Shown here piece by piece: positions 41,906 to 51,028 of a DNA stretch of 64,000 bases. Source of the DNA: Trichomonas tenax (Eukaryota; Parabasalia; Trichomonadida; Trichomonadidae); assembly GCA_023091735.1 (NCBI GenBank), contig JALKBU010000104.1, forward strand, positions 1 to 64,000, given 5' to 3'. How positions within the stretch are numbered: the first letter of the stretch is position 1; every line of letters starts with the position of its first letter. A program made the position numbers and the translations under genes. The notes under the pieces were generated by a model. The model did not search any database, was not told the origin of the DNA, and was given only the letters and a program-made list of their open reading frames with translations.

Positions 41906-43235
41906 TTGGTACAAAGAGCATGGAAATCAAAGAATATAACAATAAAAGTCATCAAAGAAACAGAGGTCGAGGAAGAAAAAGAAGCAGAACCTGAAGTTAA
42001 AGAAAGAAGTGTCGAAATTGATATTAAACCAGAAGAAAATGCAGTTGAAGAGAAGGAATCCAAGAAGGCACTCCAAAAGAAAACAACCGAGACCCAGATC
42101 ACGCAGAAAAATGAAGAAATGCATCAGTTCAATGAAAAATTTAGCATAAATGTTGAAGAAAACAAGACATCTGCTAAATATGAGGCATATGAAATCGATG
42201 TTGTTAAGTCTGGAGTCACTAAAAACGAAACTTCAACCGTGATCGATCCAAAAACAAACGCAGTCATAACAACAAAGATAGAGGAGACAATAACAGAAAC
42301 AGTTGTCAGTGAAGAATATCTTGAACGCGTTGTTACCGTTCAACAAGTTGAAATATCTGTTGATCCAAAGACAAAGCAGCCAATTGAGTCTAAACCAGTC
42401 GAGAAAATCACTGCTGAAGTTAAATTCCAACTTGATCAAGAAGAGACTGAAATTATTATAACAAAAACAGAAACTAAGTCCCAAATCGCTCCATCTTCTA
42501 AGAACGAAGATAACACCACAATCGTTTTCGATTGCTCAGGAATGACAAAAGTTGGAATTGCAGGAAAACAAGAACCCGATGTTATCATCCCAACTTACGT
42601 TGGAAGACCCAAATACAGCAATCGCCCTGGAATGGTTATGCCTGGTGTCAAGAACTTCTATGTTGGCGACGAAGCAACATTGAAGTCTGGAGTGCTTTGG
42701 TTGAAATATCCAATCGAGAATGGTTTCGTTCAGGATTGGGATGATTTGGACAAAATCATTGATTACACCATCAAACAAGAGCTCAGAATTGACCCAGCAA
42801 ACCATGCATTCATATTCACAGAACCATTAAATAATTCAATGGTTGATTGTGAGAAAATGATGCAAATGATGTTCGAAAAATACAAAGTTCCTGCATATTA
42901 TGTTGGCATGCAAGGCGTCTTCCAGCTCTATCCGAGTAGACGCACTAATGGCGTTGTTCTTGAAATAGGAGACGGCTGCAGGTAAGTTGTTCCTGTTTGG
43001 GAAGGCCAAGCAATCGGACATGCGTGTGTACGCAATAACTTCGGCGGCAGAGACTTGACAAACTATCTCATTAAACTGTTAATGAAGAGAGGTTACACCT
43101 TCACAACAACAGCAGAAAAAGAGATTGTTAGACAGATCAAGGAAGAAGTCTGTCAGGTTGCTCTTGACTACGAAAATGTTGTTGCGGCTAAATGTCACTG
43201 CATTCTTCCTGATGAACAAAGAATTGATCGAGAAA
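41906..43235 (+). pseudogene. actin-like protein with acidic N-terminal extension, interrupted by TAA
   Basis: One frame runs 41906-42982. The first about 205 codons are acidic and Thr/Glu/Lys-rich, with a repeat-like EYLERVVTVQQVEISVDPKT segment. Actin sequence then begins (TTIVFDCSGMTKVGIAGKQE, FYVGDEATLKSGVLWLKYPI, FTEPLNNSMVDCEKMMQMMF, YYVGMQGVFQLYPSRRTNGV, VLEIGDGC). TAA at 42983-42985 replaces one residue, and the same frame goes on with [40 protein letters not shown] and [20 protein letters not shown], as actin does. Actin similarity ends at about 43235, so the last third of the fold is missing. At the 5' end, ATG 41920 is out of phase with the frame. The extension is not part of ordinary actin; the ancestor was probably an actin-related fusion. 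Confidence 0.85.
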
Positions 43236-43827
43236 GAACTTATATATCGCTTATTATTTATTATCTTTTTCTTGCATTTATCATTATTTTATTTATGCTT
43301 TTGTGGCTTCCAATGAAAGAAAGTACATTCGCACAACTTTACACTGGGAATGGAATATTTTCTAAAATCAACTCGAAGTTGTATTATGTTATCATTTGCA
43401 TTGAGCTCTTTATCATCAGTCAAATGATTGTTTTGCAAAGACTCAACATTATTTCCCACCAAATTATCGAACTCCAATGAAAATACTTGTTTTCTTGATG
43501 CCATTGGCGATGTTCATAGAAGAGGTTGCAAATGCAATATATATTACGAAAAATGGAACGGTAAAGAAATGGGAACTAATCATCACCTTTTTCTCCGAGT
43601 TTCCAATGGATTTAGTTGTTGTTGCCATCATATCAATTATGTCATAGAAGCAATACAACGACAATGATGCAGTAGATCTGAATCACCTTGATGATATATT
43701 GAACAAAAACATTCAAAGCGAAACCTCTGTCTTGCGTGTCAATGAGTCACTCTGTAAAGTGTCAGATCGTCGGATTTTTAATCGTTTTTTGACTATTTTT
43801 CAATACCAAAACACCTCAACTCTTTAA
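43236..43827 (+). pseudogene. fragment of an unknown membrane protein joined to the actin relic
   Basis: Directly after the actin similarity the same frame encodes hydrophobic sequence ([20 protein letters not shown], then [19 protein letters not shown]) to a TGA at 43478-43480. A frameshift leads into a second frame from 43477 (KILVFLMPLAMFIEEVANAI, FSEFPMDLVVVAIISIMS), stopped by TAG at 43645-43647, then a hydrophilic tail to TAA at 43825-43827. The pieces read as four or so membrane segments and a cytoplasmic tail of one protein. I cannot name the family. Confidence 0.5.
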
Positions 43828-43982
43828 TTTTCACCTTCTTTATTATCTTTAAAAATCGGACTTTTCTATGAATGAAACTATTTTTTATTCCTCAAAAATG
43901 AATTTCTTCGGATTTGACATATAAATAACCTTATAAAAGTGACCTGCATCAAAATTAATTGATGTGATTGATTAATTTTTTA

Positions 43983-44909
43983 ATGTCTGAAGAAAACAGT
44001 GCTGCAAATCAAGTATTGACTGATTCAAACACTCAAAATGAACCAATATCCAATGGTTCTGGAAAATTACAGACCCAAGAACACCAAACAAGCAGTGATG
44101 AACTTGAAGAAAAGATAAAGATGTTACAGAGACAGATTGAGATGCTAAAAAGCAATAGCACCATCAAGAAAGAGGCTTCTAATGAAGTAAATCCACAAAA
44201 CAATGAAACAAAGCCTCAGAGCAATGAATCCTTCTCGAGTCCTGAAGAAGTTCCAAATACACAACTTCCTCCTAATCCAGAAGAGGAATCTCGTATTGGC
44301 GAGAATGAAACCAATTCTAATACAACTGAATTGGAGAAGAATGATGAGATTTCCAACGGAAACCAAGAAAATACTGCTGACTCATTGCCATCAGAAAACC
44401 AAACTGAGTGCCAAGCCAATGACCATGTTGAAGAGCATGAACCTCAGACTTCTATTGAAGAAAAGAATGATTCAGTGAATGCAGTCGAAAACACAAATGA
44501 AAATGAACAATTAGAAGTAAAAGATGAAAATAGTGTACAGGAAAAGCCTGATGAACAAGAAATAAAGCCTCTTCCTCAAGCTAAACATATTGAATCTAAG
44601 AATGTTGTTCAAGAATCAAATCTTAATGAACCTAATGATGAACTTCATCAAAAAAAGTCAAATGTTGAAAGCTCAGCTGAGCCAACAAATGGAATTGAAT
44701 CTTTAAAAGAAGAGCAATCAATCATTGAAGACAAGCTCCAATTCTCTAATGAAAACAATGTCAGACCACCATCAAGTGAAGACTTTGTATCTGTCTCTCA
44801 GATGAACATTGTTTTCCATGCAATTCGAGAAGGAACTTCTGTAATGCGTGAAATACTTGAGAATCTGAGGCAAGCAAATCAAATTCTCAGACAAAGAATG
44901 GGTGCCTAA
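43983..44909 (+). CDS. acidic low-complexity protein with C-terminal helix
   Basis: This is a 308-residue protein from ATG 43983 (MSEENSAANQVLTDSNTQNE). It is rich in Glu, Asn, Ser and Gln and probably disordered through residue 250. A short coiled coil is at about 40-60 (ELEEKIKMLQRQIEMLKS). A well-ordered C-terminal helix at about 268-308 (SQMNIVFHAIREGTSVMREI) ends LRQRMGA. No catalytic, membrane or targeting signal is present. The frame is intact and the stop is followed by A's (TAAAA), as is usual for the trichomonad UAAA polyadenylation signal. It faces the cyclophilin gene with only about 80 bases between their ends. Function unknown. Confidence 0.75.
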   Translation: MSEENSAANQVLTDSNTQNEPISNGSGKLQTQEHQTSSDELEEKIKMLQRQIEMLKSNSTIKKEASNEVNPQNNETKPQSNESFSSPEEVPNTQLPPNPEEESRIGENETNSNTTELEKNDEISNGNQENTADSLPSENQTECQANDHVEEHEPQTSIEEKNDSVNAVENTNENEQLEVKDENSVQEKPDEQEIKPLPQAKHIESKNVVQESNLNEPNDELHQKKSNVESSAEPTNGIESLKEEQSIIEDKLQFSNENNVRPPSSEDFVSVSQMNIVFHAIREGTSVMREILENLRQANQILRQRMGA

Positions 44910-44992
44910 AATCAAATTAAATCATAATTTTAATTATATAATTTGATAATCATATAAACATAAAATACATAATGTTTGTAATATAAAATCGT

Positions 44993-45556
44993 TTATTCCT
45001 TGAGTTCACCACTATCAGAGATGATGATCTTAGCCTTTGGCCTGCCAGAGTCTGTGCCCAAAGCCTCGATCTTCTTGACGATGTCCATACCCTCGATTAC
45101 CTTGCCGAAGACTGTGTGCTTGCCGTTAAGCCATGGGCATGGGACTGTTGTGATGAAGAACTGAGAGCCGTTTGTGTTTGGACCAGCGTTAGCCATAGAA
45201 AGGAGTCCTGGTGTGTCGTGTGTGATCTTGAAGTTCTCATCAGCGAACCTGTTGCCGTAGATGGACTCACCGCCGTAGCCATTGCCTGATGTGATGTCAC
45301 CGCCCTGAATCATGAAGTTAGGGATAACTCTGTGGAATGGGCAGTTCTTGTAGTGCAGTGGCTTTCCAGCCTTTCCGATTCCCTGCTCGCCTGTGCAGAG
45401 AGCGCGGAAGTTTTCAGCCGTCTTCGGAACGACGTCGCCGAAGAGGCCGAACTTGATTGTGCCGACTTCTTTGCCATCGATGGAAATCTTGAAGAAGACC
45501 TTCGATGTGATCTTCGGATCAGCGGAGGACGCGTGTAATCCGAATAATGGAAGCAT
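44993..45556 (-). CDS. cyclophilin-type peptidyl-prolyl cis-trans isomerase
   Basis: This enzyme catalyses cis-trans isomerisation of proline bonds and assists folding. It has 187 residues if it starts at ATG 45556 ([15 protein letters not shown]). An earlier in-frame ATG at 45574 overlaps an Inr (TCACTT, 45566-45571), so transcripts would begin after it. The catalytic set is present: the segment [14 protein letters not shown] holds the active Arg (76), Phe (81) and Gln (84); NGSQFF follows; and [11 protein letters not shown] holds the cyclosporin-contacting Trp (142) and His (147). The ten or so residues before the domain are mildly hydrophobic and might target it to a membrane compartment, but they are short for a signal peptide. 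The gene has higher GC than its surroundings, suggesting high expression. Confidence 0.95.
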   Translation of the reverse strand: MLPLFGLHASSADPKITSKVFFKISIDGKEVGTIKFGLFGDVVPKTAENFRALCTGEQGIGKAGKPLHYKNCPFHRVIPNFMIQGGDITSGNGYGGESIYGNRFADENFKITHDTPGLLSMANAGPNTNGSQFFITTVPCPWLNGKHTVFGKVIEGMDIVKKIEALGTDSGRPKAKIIISDSGELKE

Positions 45557-45565
45557 TGATGTGAA

Positions 45566-45571
45566 AAGTGA
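45566..45571 (-). promoter_or_regulatory. Inr-like element (TCACTT) of the cyclophilin gene
   Basis: TCACTT on minus lies 10-15 bases before ATG 45556 and begins directly downstream of the in-frame ATG at 45574. If the A of TCA is +1, the 45574 ATG is not transcribed. Confidence 0.5.
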
Positions 45572-45574
45572 CAT

Positions 45575-45911
45575 TTATTTAACCAAACAATTTTTTTGTG
45601 AAATTTTGGTGTTTTTCGAATTTTCAGAGTGTCTATTTTCTAGTTTTAACATTAAATTGCATTTCACATTTTTAATCTAATGTAAGGTCTAAATCTATCT
45701 TAAAAATTTGATAGAGTATTATCAAAATTTAATTCAGGGTGTGCATCTTTGTCAACAAAAAGTCGAAAAATAGCCAACATCAACACAAAAGGGCCATAAT
45801 TCATTTTTGCAATCGAAAACATAATATTCGGGCTTAGTATATACCAAAAATAAAACGAATTGAATAATAGCAAAAAAATAATTTATCGGTTTTTGTAAAA
45901 ATATTAAAAAA
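45575..45911. other. divergent promoter region, cyclophilin / RRM gene
   Basis: These 340 AT-rich bases between head-to-head genes must hold both promoters. A T-rich stretch at 45575-45760 and A-runs just before 45912 are visible. No other gene was seen. Confidence 0.45.
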
Positions 45912-46430
45912 ATGCAGCCAACGAGGGTTTTCGTGAGGGGACTGCCTCTCAGTGTCAGCAATGAAAACCTCCGTGAATCCTTTGAGTGTTACGGCGAAAT
46001 CAAACTCATACACATTCCACCAGCTCAACCAAATGATAAAGAACTAACAGCTTTTGTTGTTTTTTCTGAACATGAATCAGCACGTATGGCAATAATCGAC
46101 CTCAACTACGCGACAATTGGATCTAATCAAATCAAGCTTACTTATGGCGATGAAAAAACACTCAATTTCATACAGAGCGGCGAGAACAAGTTAATTGTAG
46201 AAGGCTTCGATCCATCTGTCCTTGAGCTTGATATATATCGCACTTTCTCGCAATACGGAGAAGTTATTTACTGCGCGATGGCTACAGCGATAACTGGCAA
46301 AGCAACAGGTATTTTCTTTATTACATATAGAAATAAGTCGGAGGCTGATGCTGCCATAGATCAACTAGACGGCCAAAACTTAAATGGTAAGGAAATTCAT
46401 GTTCGTTATGCTCCAGATGGACTCAAATGA
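45912..46430 (+). CDS. two-RRM RNA-binding protein
   Basis: This is a 172-residue protein made almost entirely of two RNA recognition motifs. RRM1 (about 5-79) has RNP2 VFVRGL and a weak RNP1 ELTAFVVF. RRM2 (about 92-168) has RNP2 LIVEGF and RNP1 GIFFITY in KATGIFFITYRNKSEADAAI. Such paired RRMs bind single-stranded RNA in poly(A)-binding, splicing or mRNA-stability factors. There is no further domain, so the specific role cannot be read. It starts at ATG 45912 and the frame is intact. Confidence 0.9.
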   Translation: MQPTRVFVRGLPLSVSNENLRESFECYGEIKLIHIPPAQPNDKELTAFVVFSEHESARMAIIDLNYATIGSNQIKLTYGDEKTLNFIQSGENKLIVEGFDPSVLELDIYRTFSQYGEVIYCAMATAITGKATGIFFITYRNKSEADAAIDQLDGQNLNGKEIHVRYAPDGLK

Positions 46431-47161
46431 GGCCATATATTGAATAAATATAATATTAGTTAATCCACGGCACAAAAGAAATCGTCTTGTGAATACTCGT
46501 TTTTGTTTATTTTTTTATCAAATTTTTATCTAACTAAAAGGAACTCATGAATGATCTCAATGAAGTTTTCAAAATCCGTTGCCGAGTAGTTTTTAGACTA
46601 ATCATAAAATAAGCTGAATTTGGAAAAACCATATTCGTCATTATCTGCTTTGTCATCTTAGTTTTAGACACAGCGCAATCATTTCTATTGAATTCTGGTT
46701 TCAGGGATAAAGTTAATTGCAATCTGATTCTATCGAAAAAATTAAGATTAGAATATGGTTATAATCTAGTTGCTTTAATACTAAACTTCAATAGTATATT
46801 TGATCATTAGTCACAAAATGATTGAAATCAATTATATTTTTTCATGAAATTATTAAGTTTAACAAAGAACCGCTAACTTCTTTGAATATTCACAGCTTTC
46901 GATTTATCATATAATACCATAAATTAATGACTATAAAATCACAAAAAAATAATTTCAACAAAATTATTAACAATAAGACAAGTTTTTCAATCACAATATT
47001 AAACGCAGGTAACTCCATTTTTCATTATACACAATAAGTGATATTCCTCTTTTCTTATTAAATTTTTTCAAAGATAAATTAAACAAAGCATTGAAAGAAA
47101 AGGGCAAACATCATTTAATTAACACAATCCGAGCAACATGAATAGATTTAACATAAAACTA
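46431..47161. other. intergenic, nothing recognised
   Basis: This AT-rich gap lies between the convergent ends of the RRM and sirtuin genes. No open frame with domain content or repeat was seen. Confidence 0.45.
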
Positions 47162-48253
47162 TTATTCCAAATCGTTAATATCACATGCATATGAAGTAAC
47201 AAGGAACTTATTCTTCGAAGTCTCGACTATCTTAGTTCCTAATGCATTATCTGACTCCAGAACAAAGTTGTTTGGAGGGAAGAAAATCGCATCTTTTGGA
47301 GAAACATTTTCAAAATGGGCCCAACCAAGTGCTTCTTCGATCAAATGAACTATGTCATCGCACTCTCCAAGGAACTGAGCATTAAAGTTAGTTGTCACTG
47401 GAGCACGATTAATTAATATCGAAGGAACATCTGACATCAAGTCCGGGAGCTCTGATATTGGTGCAACCCTTAAAGAAGTTCCTATTACTATCAACAGATC
47501 GGCCACTTGGGCATCAGAACAAACTTGCTTTTCATCAAGATTTGTTGGCTGCCCGAAGAAAACGATTCCTGGCTTTATCTGTCCGCCACAAACTTGACAG
47601 ACCGGAACGGTCCGCTGCTCAACGTTTGGACGCAAATCTTCTATAGAATGGAGGTGTCCGCATTGCATGCAGCGACAATCCCTCCACGAGCCGTGGACGC
47701 AGACCAATTTCTCGTCGGGAAGACCCTTTTCGAGTGTATCCACGTTCTGTGAATAAACTCGCAAAAGTTTACCTTTCTGTTCGAGCATCTCTATGAAATA
47801 ATGGGAACCGGAGTGCTCCGGGTTCACCGCTGGAAATATTGTGTGCGCATATATCCAGAAAACTGAAGGATCCTGCTGAAAGTACTTCAAATCGAAGACG
47901 TTGCATGGATCATCGAAGACCCCGTCCTTTGCAATGGAGTCGTAGAGGCCTCCGGGCGACCTAAAGTCTGGTCCCACGGATCCTCCCGCCCCTAATAAAA
48001 TAACTATCTTATTCGCTTTGTCGATTAAATCGATAATGCGGTCAATGTCTGTGTAATAGTCGCGGGGCTTTTTTCGTCGGATCCGATCAGCCGTAGAAGC
48101 GAGTCTATAAAGCAATCTCCAGATATCTTCCTCGGGAGCCTGGAACTGGGCCTTCACTTCGTCGACGTCGCTGTTGAGGAGACTGGCGAGCATTTCCCAC
48201 GGACATTTGCCTTCTTCCAACGCATTGATGACAGCAAAGCTTTGGGAGAGCAT
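47162..48253 (-). CDS. sirtuin (Sir2-family NAD-dependent deacylase)
   Basis: This enzyme removes acyl groups from lysines using NAD. It has 363 residues from ATG 48253 (MLSQSFAVINALEEGKCPWE). The NAD loop GAGGSVGPDFRS is at 88-99; QNVDTLE starts at 169; the catalytic His (VHGS) is at 187; a four-Cys zinc site is at 195/198 and 219/222; FFGQ is at 232-235; GTSLRV starts at 258; and INRAP follows. The overall layout is class-I (SIRT1/Sir2p-like). The NAD loop is about three residues shorter than the usual GAGISxSxGIPDFRS, and FFGE is FFGQ. The N-terminal about 80 residues are helical, and a C-terminal tail of about 60 residues follows the domain. In the nucleus such proteins silence chromatin; in trichomonads this is inferred. 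Confidence 0.92.
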   Translation of the reverse strand: MLSQSFAVINALEEGKCPWEMLASLLNSDVDEVKAQFQAPEEDIWRLLYRLASTADRIRRKKPRDYYTDIDRIIDLIDKANKIVILLGAGGSVGPDFRSPGGLYDSIAKDGVFDDPCNVFDLKYFQQDPSVFWIYAHTIFPAVNPEHSGSHYFIEMLEQKGKLLRVYSQNVDTLEKGLPDEKLVCVHGSWRDCRCMQCGHLHSIEDLRPNVEQRTVPVCQVCGGQIKPGIVFFGQPTNLDEKQVCSDAQVADLLIVIGTSLRVAPISELPDLMSDVPSILINRAPVTTNFNAQFLGECDDIVHLIEEALGWAHFENVSPKDAIFFPPNNFVLESDNALGTKIVETSKNKFLVTSYACDINDLE

Positions 48254-49061
48254 TTGTACCACCGAAATCGATTATTTTGCCCTCAATTCTGGAGGTTTTT
48301 GAAAAAGCGATCAAAGTCACTTTCTTTGTTTTTGTTAATATTTGGAGTTTTTAGGCCTCAAAAAGCTTAAATTTATGTTCAAAACAGAAAACAATTCTCG
48401 AGCCCTGTTTACAAGACCGCTGTCAGAAAAGTGGATCTGGTCTCAATTTTTTTCCAACTTGGCGGAATTTCATCAACATTTTTCTTCCATTTCATTAAAT
48501 TCATGTAATCATATTAAACATCAATAGTATTCCTTATTTTCATCTACCACATCAATTAATCAAGTGTTTAGGAATAAATTTGAATTCAATTTTTCTTCAA
48601 AAATGCTAAATATTTCTCTATATAATCAATAGCATAGCATACAAATAGTTTGCATGTGCACATTTTCATTGATAAATAGATATAAATATGAATAAATTAG
48701 TGACTGAAATCAGGGATGTAAAAATGAGGTTATTCTGTTATATCTATCAATAGTATGGATTCCAATATAGGTGTTATGGGTAACAACTGATATAGTCTTC
48801 AATCTCAACATGATGCATAGCCATTCCTTCAGACTATTTAGTCCAAAATTAAACGATTTTCATCAAGAGAAAGAGAACAATTGTTCATGTAGAAAAAGAG
48901 GGATTTAAACCTTGCAATCAAAGATATAGGCATTACAAATCAAAAGATTTCTAGTAATATGATAATTTAGAAAATGTACTGTGACATGATTTGAGTTGTC
49001 TTTAGAAAGATTAAATGACGTTTAAAAGTGACAATTTTTATATTGGTCGAATAAGATTGAA
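48254..49061. other. intergenic, nothing recognised
   Basis: This AT-rich region lies upstream of the sirtuin (minus) and the HAD pseudogene (plus), divergent. Small open frames are low complexity. No repeat or RNA signal was found. Confidence 0.45.
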
Positions 49062-49753
49062 ATGAAATCACAACATTATTCTTCGACGCTGACGATACGT
49101 TGTTGGATTTCCAGAACTGTGAGAGAACGGCTATCGAACAGACAATGAAAAATTATGGAATCCCGTTTTCGCAAGAGATTCTCGCTCAATATCACGAAAT
49201 TAACCATGGCCTTTGGAGAGAGTTCGAAAAAGGCAATATTACGAAAAATACAATATTGAAAAACAGGTTTAGAAAGCTTTTCGAAAGTTAAATCTCATTG
49301 TTCCTCTTACATTCGAAAAAGACTATCAAGAAGCTCTCTGAGAACGGAGTTTGTATTTCTGGTGCTGTTGAACTCGTTAAAGAGCTATCTCAAAAATATC
49401 CAATTTATATCTGCACAAATAGTGTCGCTGATACTCAAACAAGGAGATTAGCTGTATCTGGATTGTTGCCGTACGTGAAAGAAGTCTTCATTTCTGAAAC
49501 AATCGGATTTAATAAATCAGATCCAAGATATTTCGACAAAGCGATGGAAATGGTCGAACAAAAGGATAAAACTAAGATTTTGATGATTGGTGACTCTCTT
49601 TCTTCTGATATAATGGGAGCAAATAAGTCAGGATTCGCTGCTTGTTGGTACTGCCGAGATCCAAAGAGATCTGCTTTAGAGGGTTCTCCAGCAAAGCCCG
49701 ATTACATCGTTTATGACTTCGATGAACTTAGAAAATTACTCGAAGAAAATTAA
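49062..49753 (+). pseudogene. HAD-family phosphatase (YjjG/YfnB-type), three small indels
   Basis: The parts read as one HAD hydrolase of the nucleotide-phosphatase type. The catalytic motif FFDADDT (49079-49099) is followed by LLDFQNCERTAIEQTMKNYG, cap-domain sequence, motif II in PIYICTNSVADT, and motif IV in KILMIGDSLSSDIMGA. Lesions: ATG 49062 is one base out of phase (one A missing after the start). A second A seems to be missing near 49284, after which LNLIVPLTFEKDYQEAL is readable in another phase. Two bases of a CT repeat seem to be missing near 49343, returning to the main frame. The resulting TAA at 49289-49291 ends the first part. The original would be about 232 residues. Confidence 0.85.
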
Positions 49754-50130
49754 TAAACTATTCTATCTTTCATATACTGAGTAATTTTATTGCTACGTCT
49801 ATGTCTATCGAATTCTGTAATAACGTTTTAATATAAAGTAATATGAAAATATATCAAAAATAATTTCGCCATCATCTTATTTTCTGTTTGAAAACATATA
49901 TATGTCTGATAGTTCTATCTATTTTCAAAGGTTCTAAAACAGAATAGATTTAAAGTAATTTGCTCTTGAAGAAAAATTATGATTGATATCATTATAACAT
50001 TCAAAATTAATTTTTAACCTCGTTTAGTTAATTTGATTTGATGGATGTTTTATTTTTAGGTGAGATATCTCAAAAATTGTGAAATAGTTGGGATAAATTT
50101 TTTTCCCGTGATGCGTTAATTAACAATTTA
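49754..50130. other. intergenic, nothing recognised
   Basis: This AT-rich spacer holds the promoter of the next plus-strand gene. Nothing else was recognised. Confidence 0.4.
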
Positions 50131-50541
50131 ATGAGTATTCACGAAGAGTGGTCGCAGGCGTCAAGTAGTGGTACATTTGTGGACAGCAACTCAACCGCGA
50201 GTGGTGACATCGATCTTACAAACAAAATGACAAGGAAATGCAACTTTTCACCAAGAGTCAGAGCACCGAAAAAGTTTGAGATAGAACCAATGGAGAACTA
50301 CAAGGTGTATCCATTTGAGAGCCTCTTTGTCGAAGATCACAATGTTACACAGACAGCGAATAACGTTTACCATCATATAAACGATTTATTCACAGAACAA
50401 CGTCATATCCTAGACAATGAGATCGATTTACTCGATAAGTCTTCACAGAAAGCTGAAGATTCACTTGAAAGAATAGAAAATAATCTCAACAGACTGACAG
50501 AGATTCTGAAGAAGAAAAAGGGTCAAAAAGGATCCAAATAA
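50131..50541 (+). CDS. small coiled-coil protein
   Basis: This is a 136-residue protein from ATG 50131 (MSIHEEWSQASSSGTFVDSN). Residues 1-55 are Ser/Thr-rich and probably disordered. About 80-125 is a coiled coil (NEIDLLDKSSQKAEDSLERI). It ends in a Lys-rich tail (KKKKGQKGSK). There is no membrane or enzymatic signal. The size and layout resemble small adaptor or cytoskeletal-linker proteins, but I recognise no family. The frame is intact. Confidence 0.7.
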   Translation: MSIHEEWSQASSSGTFVDSNSTASGDIDLTNKMTRKCNFSPRVRAPKKFEIEPMENYKVYPFESLFVEDHNVTQTANNVYHHINDLFTEQRHILDNEIDLLDKSSQKAEDSLERIENNLNRLTEILKKKKGQKGSK

Positions 50542-51028
50542 CACAACCACAATACATATCTATTCTGATTGCTAATAAAAATACTTTGAATTAAAAATTC
50601 AGCAATATAAATACATATTTAAGCAATCTCAATATCTATAATCAAATTAAATTACACAATATAGGCTATGTGCATTCTTATTATGGCTCATTTAAATTAG
50701 GAATTGAAAAATATTTAATTATCGTGTATAACATGTGATACACATTCAAATTTAGATATACTCCTGATGGCAAGTTTATATATAGAAGAAAATGAACTAA
50801 TTTAGTTTATTGATGAACTTCGAGCATATTAATCAAAATTGGAACATGTGCTTTAGTTGTTGATTACATATCATGGATGTCAATTTAAATTTCAAGTGAC
50901 AATGTATAGAATCAGAACATATTTTTGATTCTTAAAATTATTCATTTTTAACTCAAAGCTTATTAACAAAAAGTGAGTTTTGGAGGGAATAATGATTACA
51001 AATTAAGTATATTTAAACAGGACGATAA
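50542..51028. other. intergenic, nothing recognised
   Basis: This AT-rich spacer lies between two plus-strand genes. No recognisable feature was seen. Confidence 0.4.
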
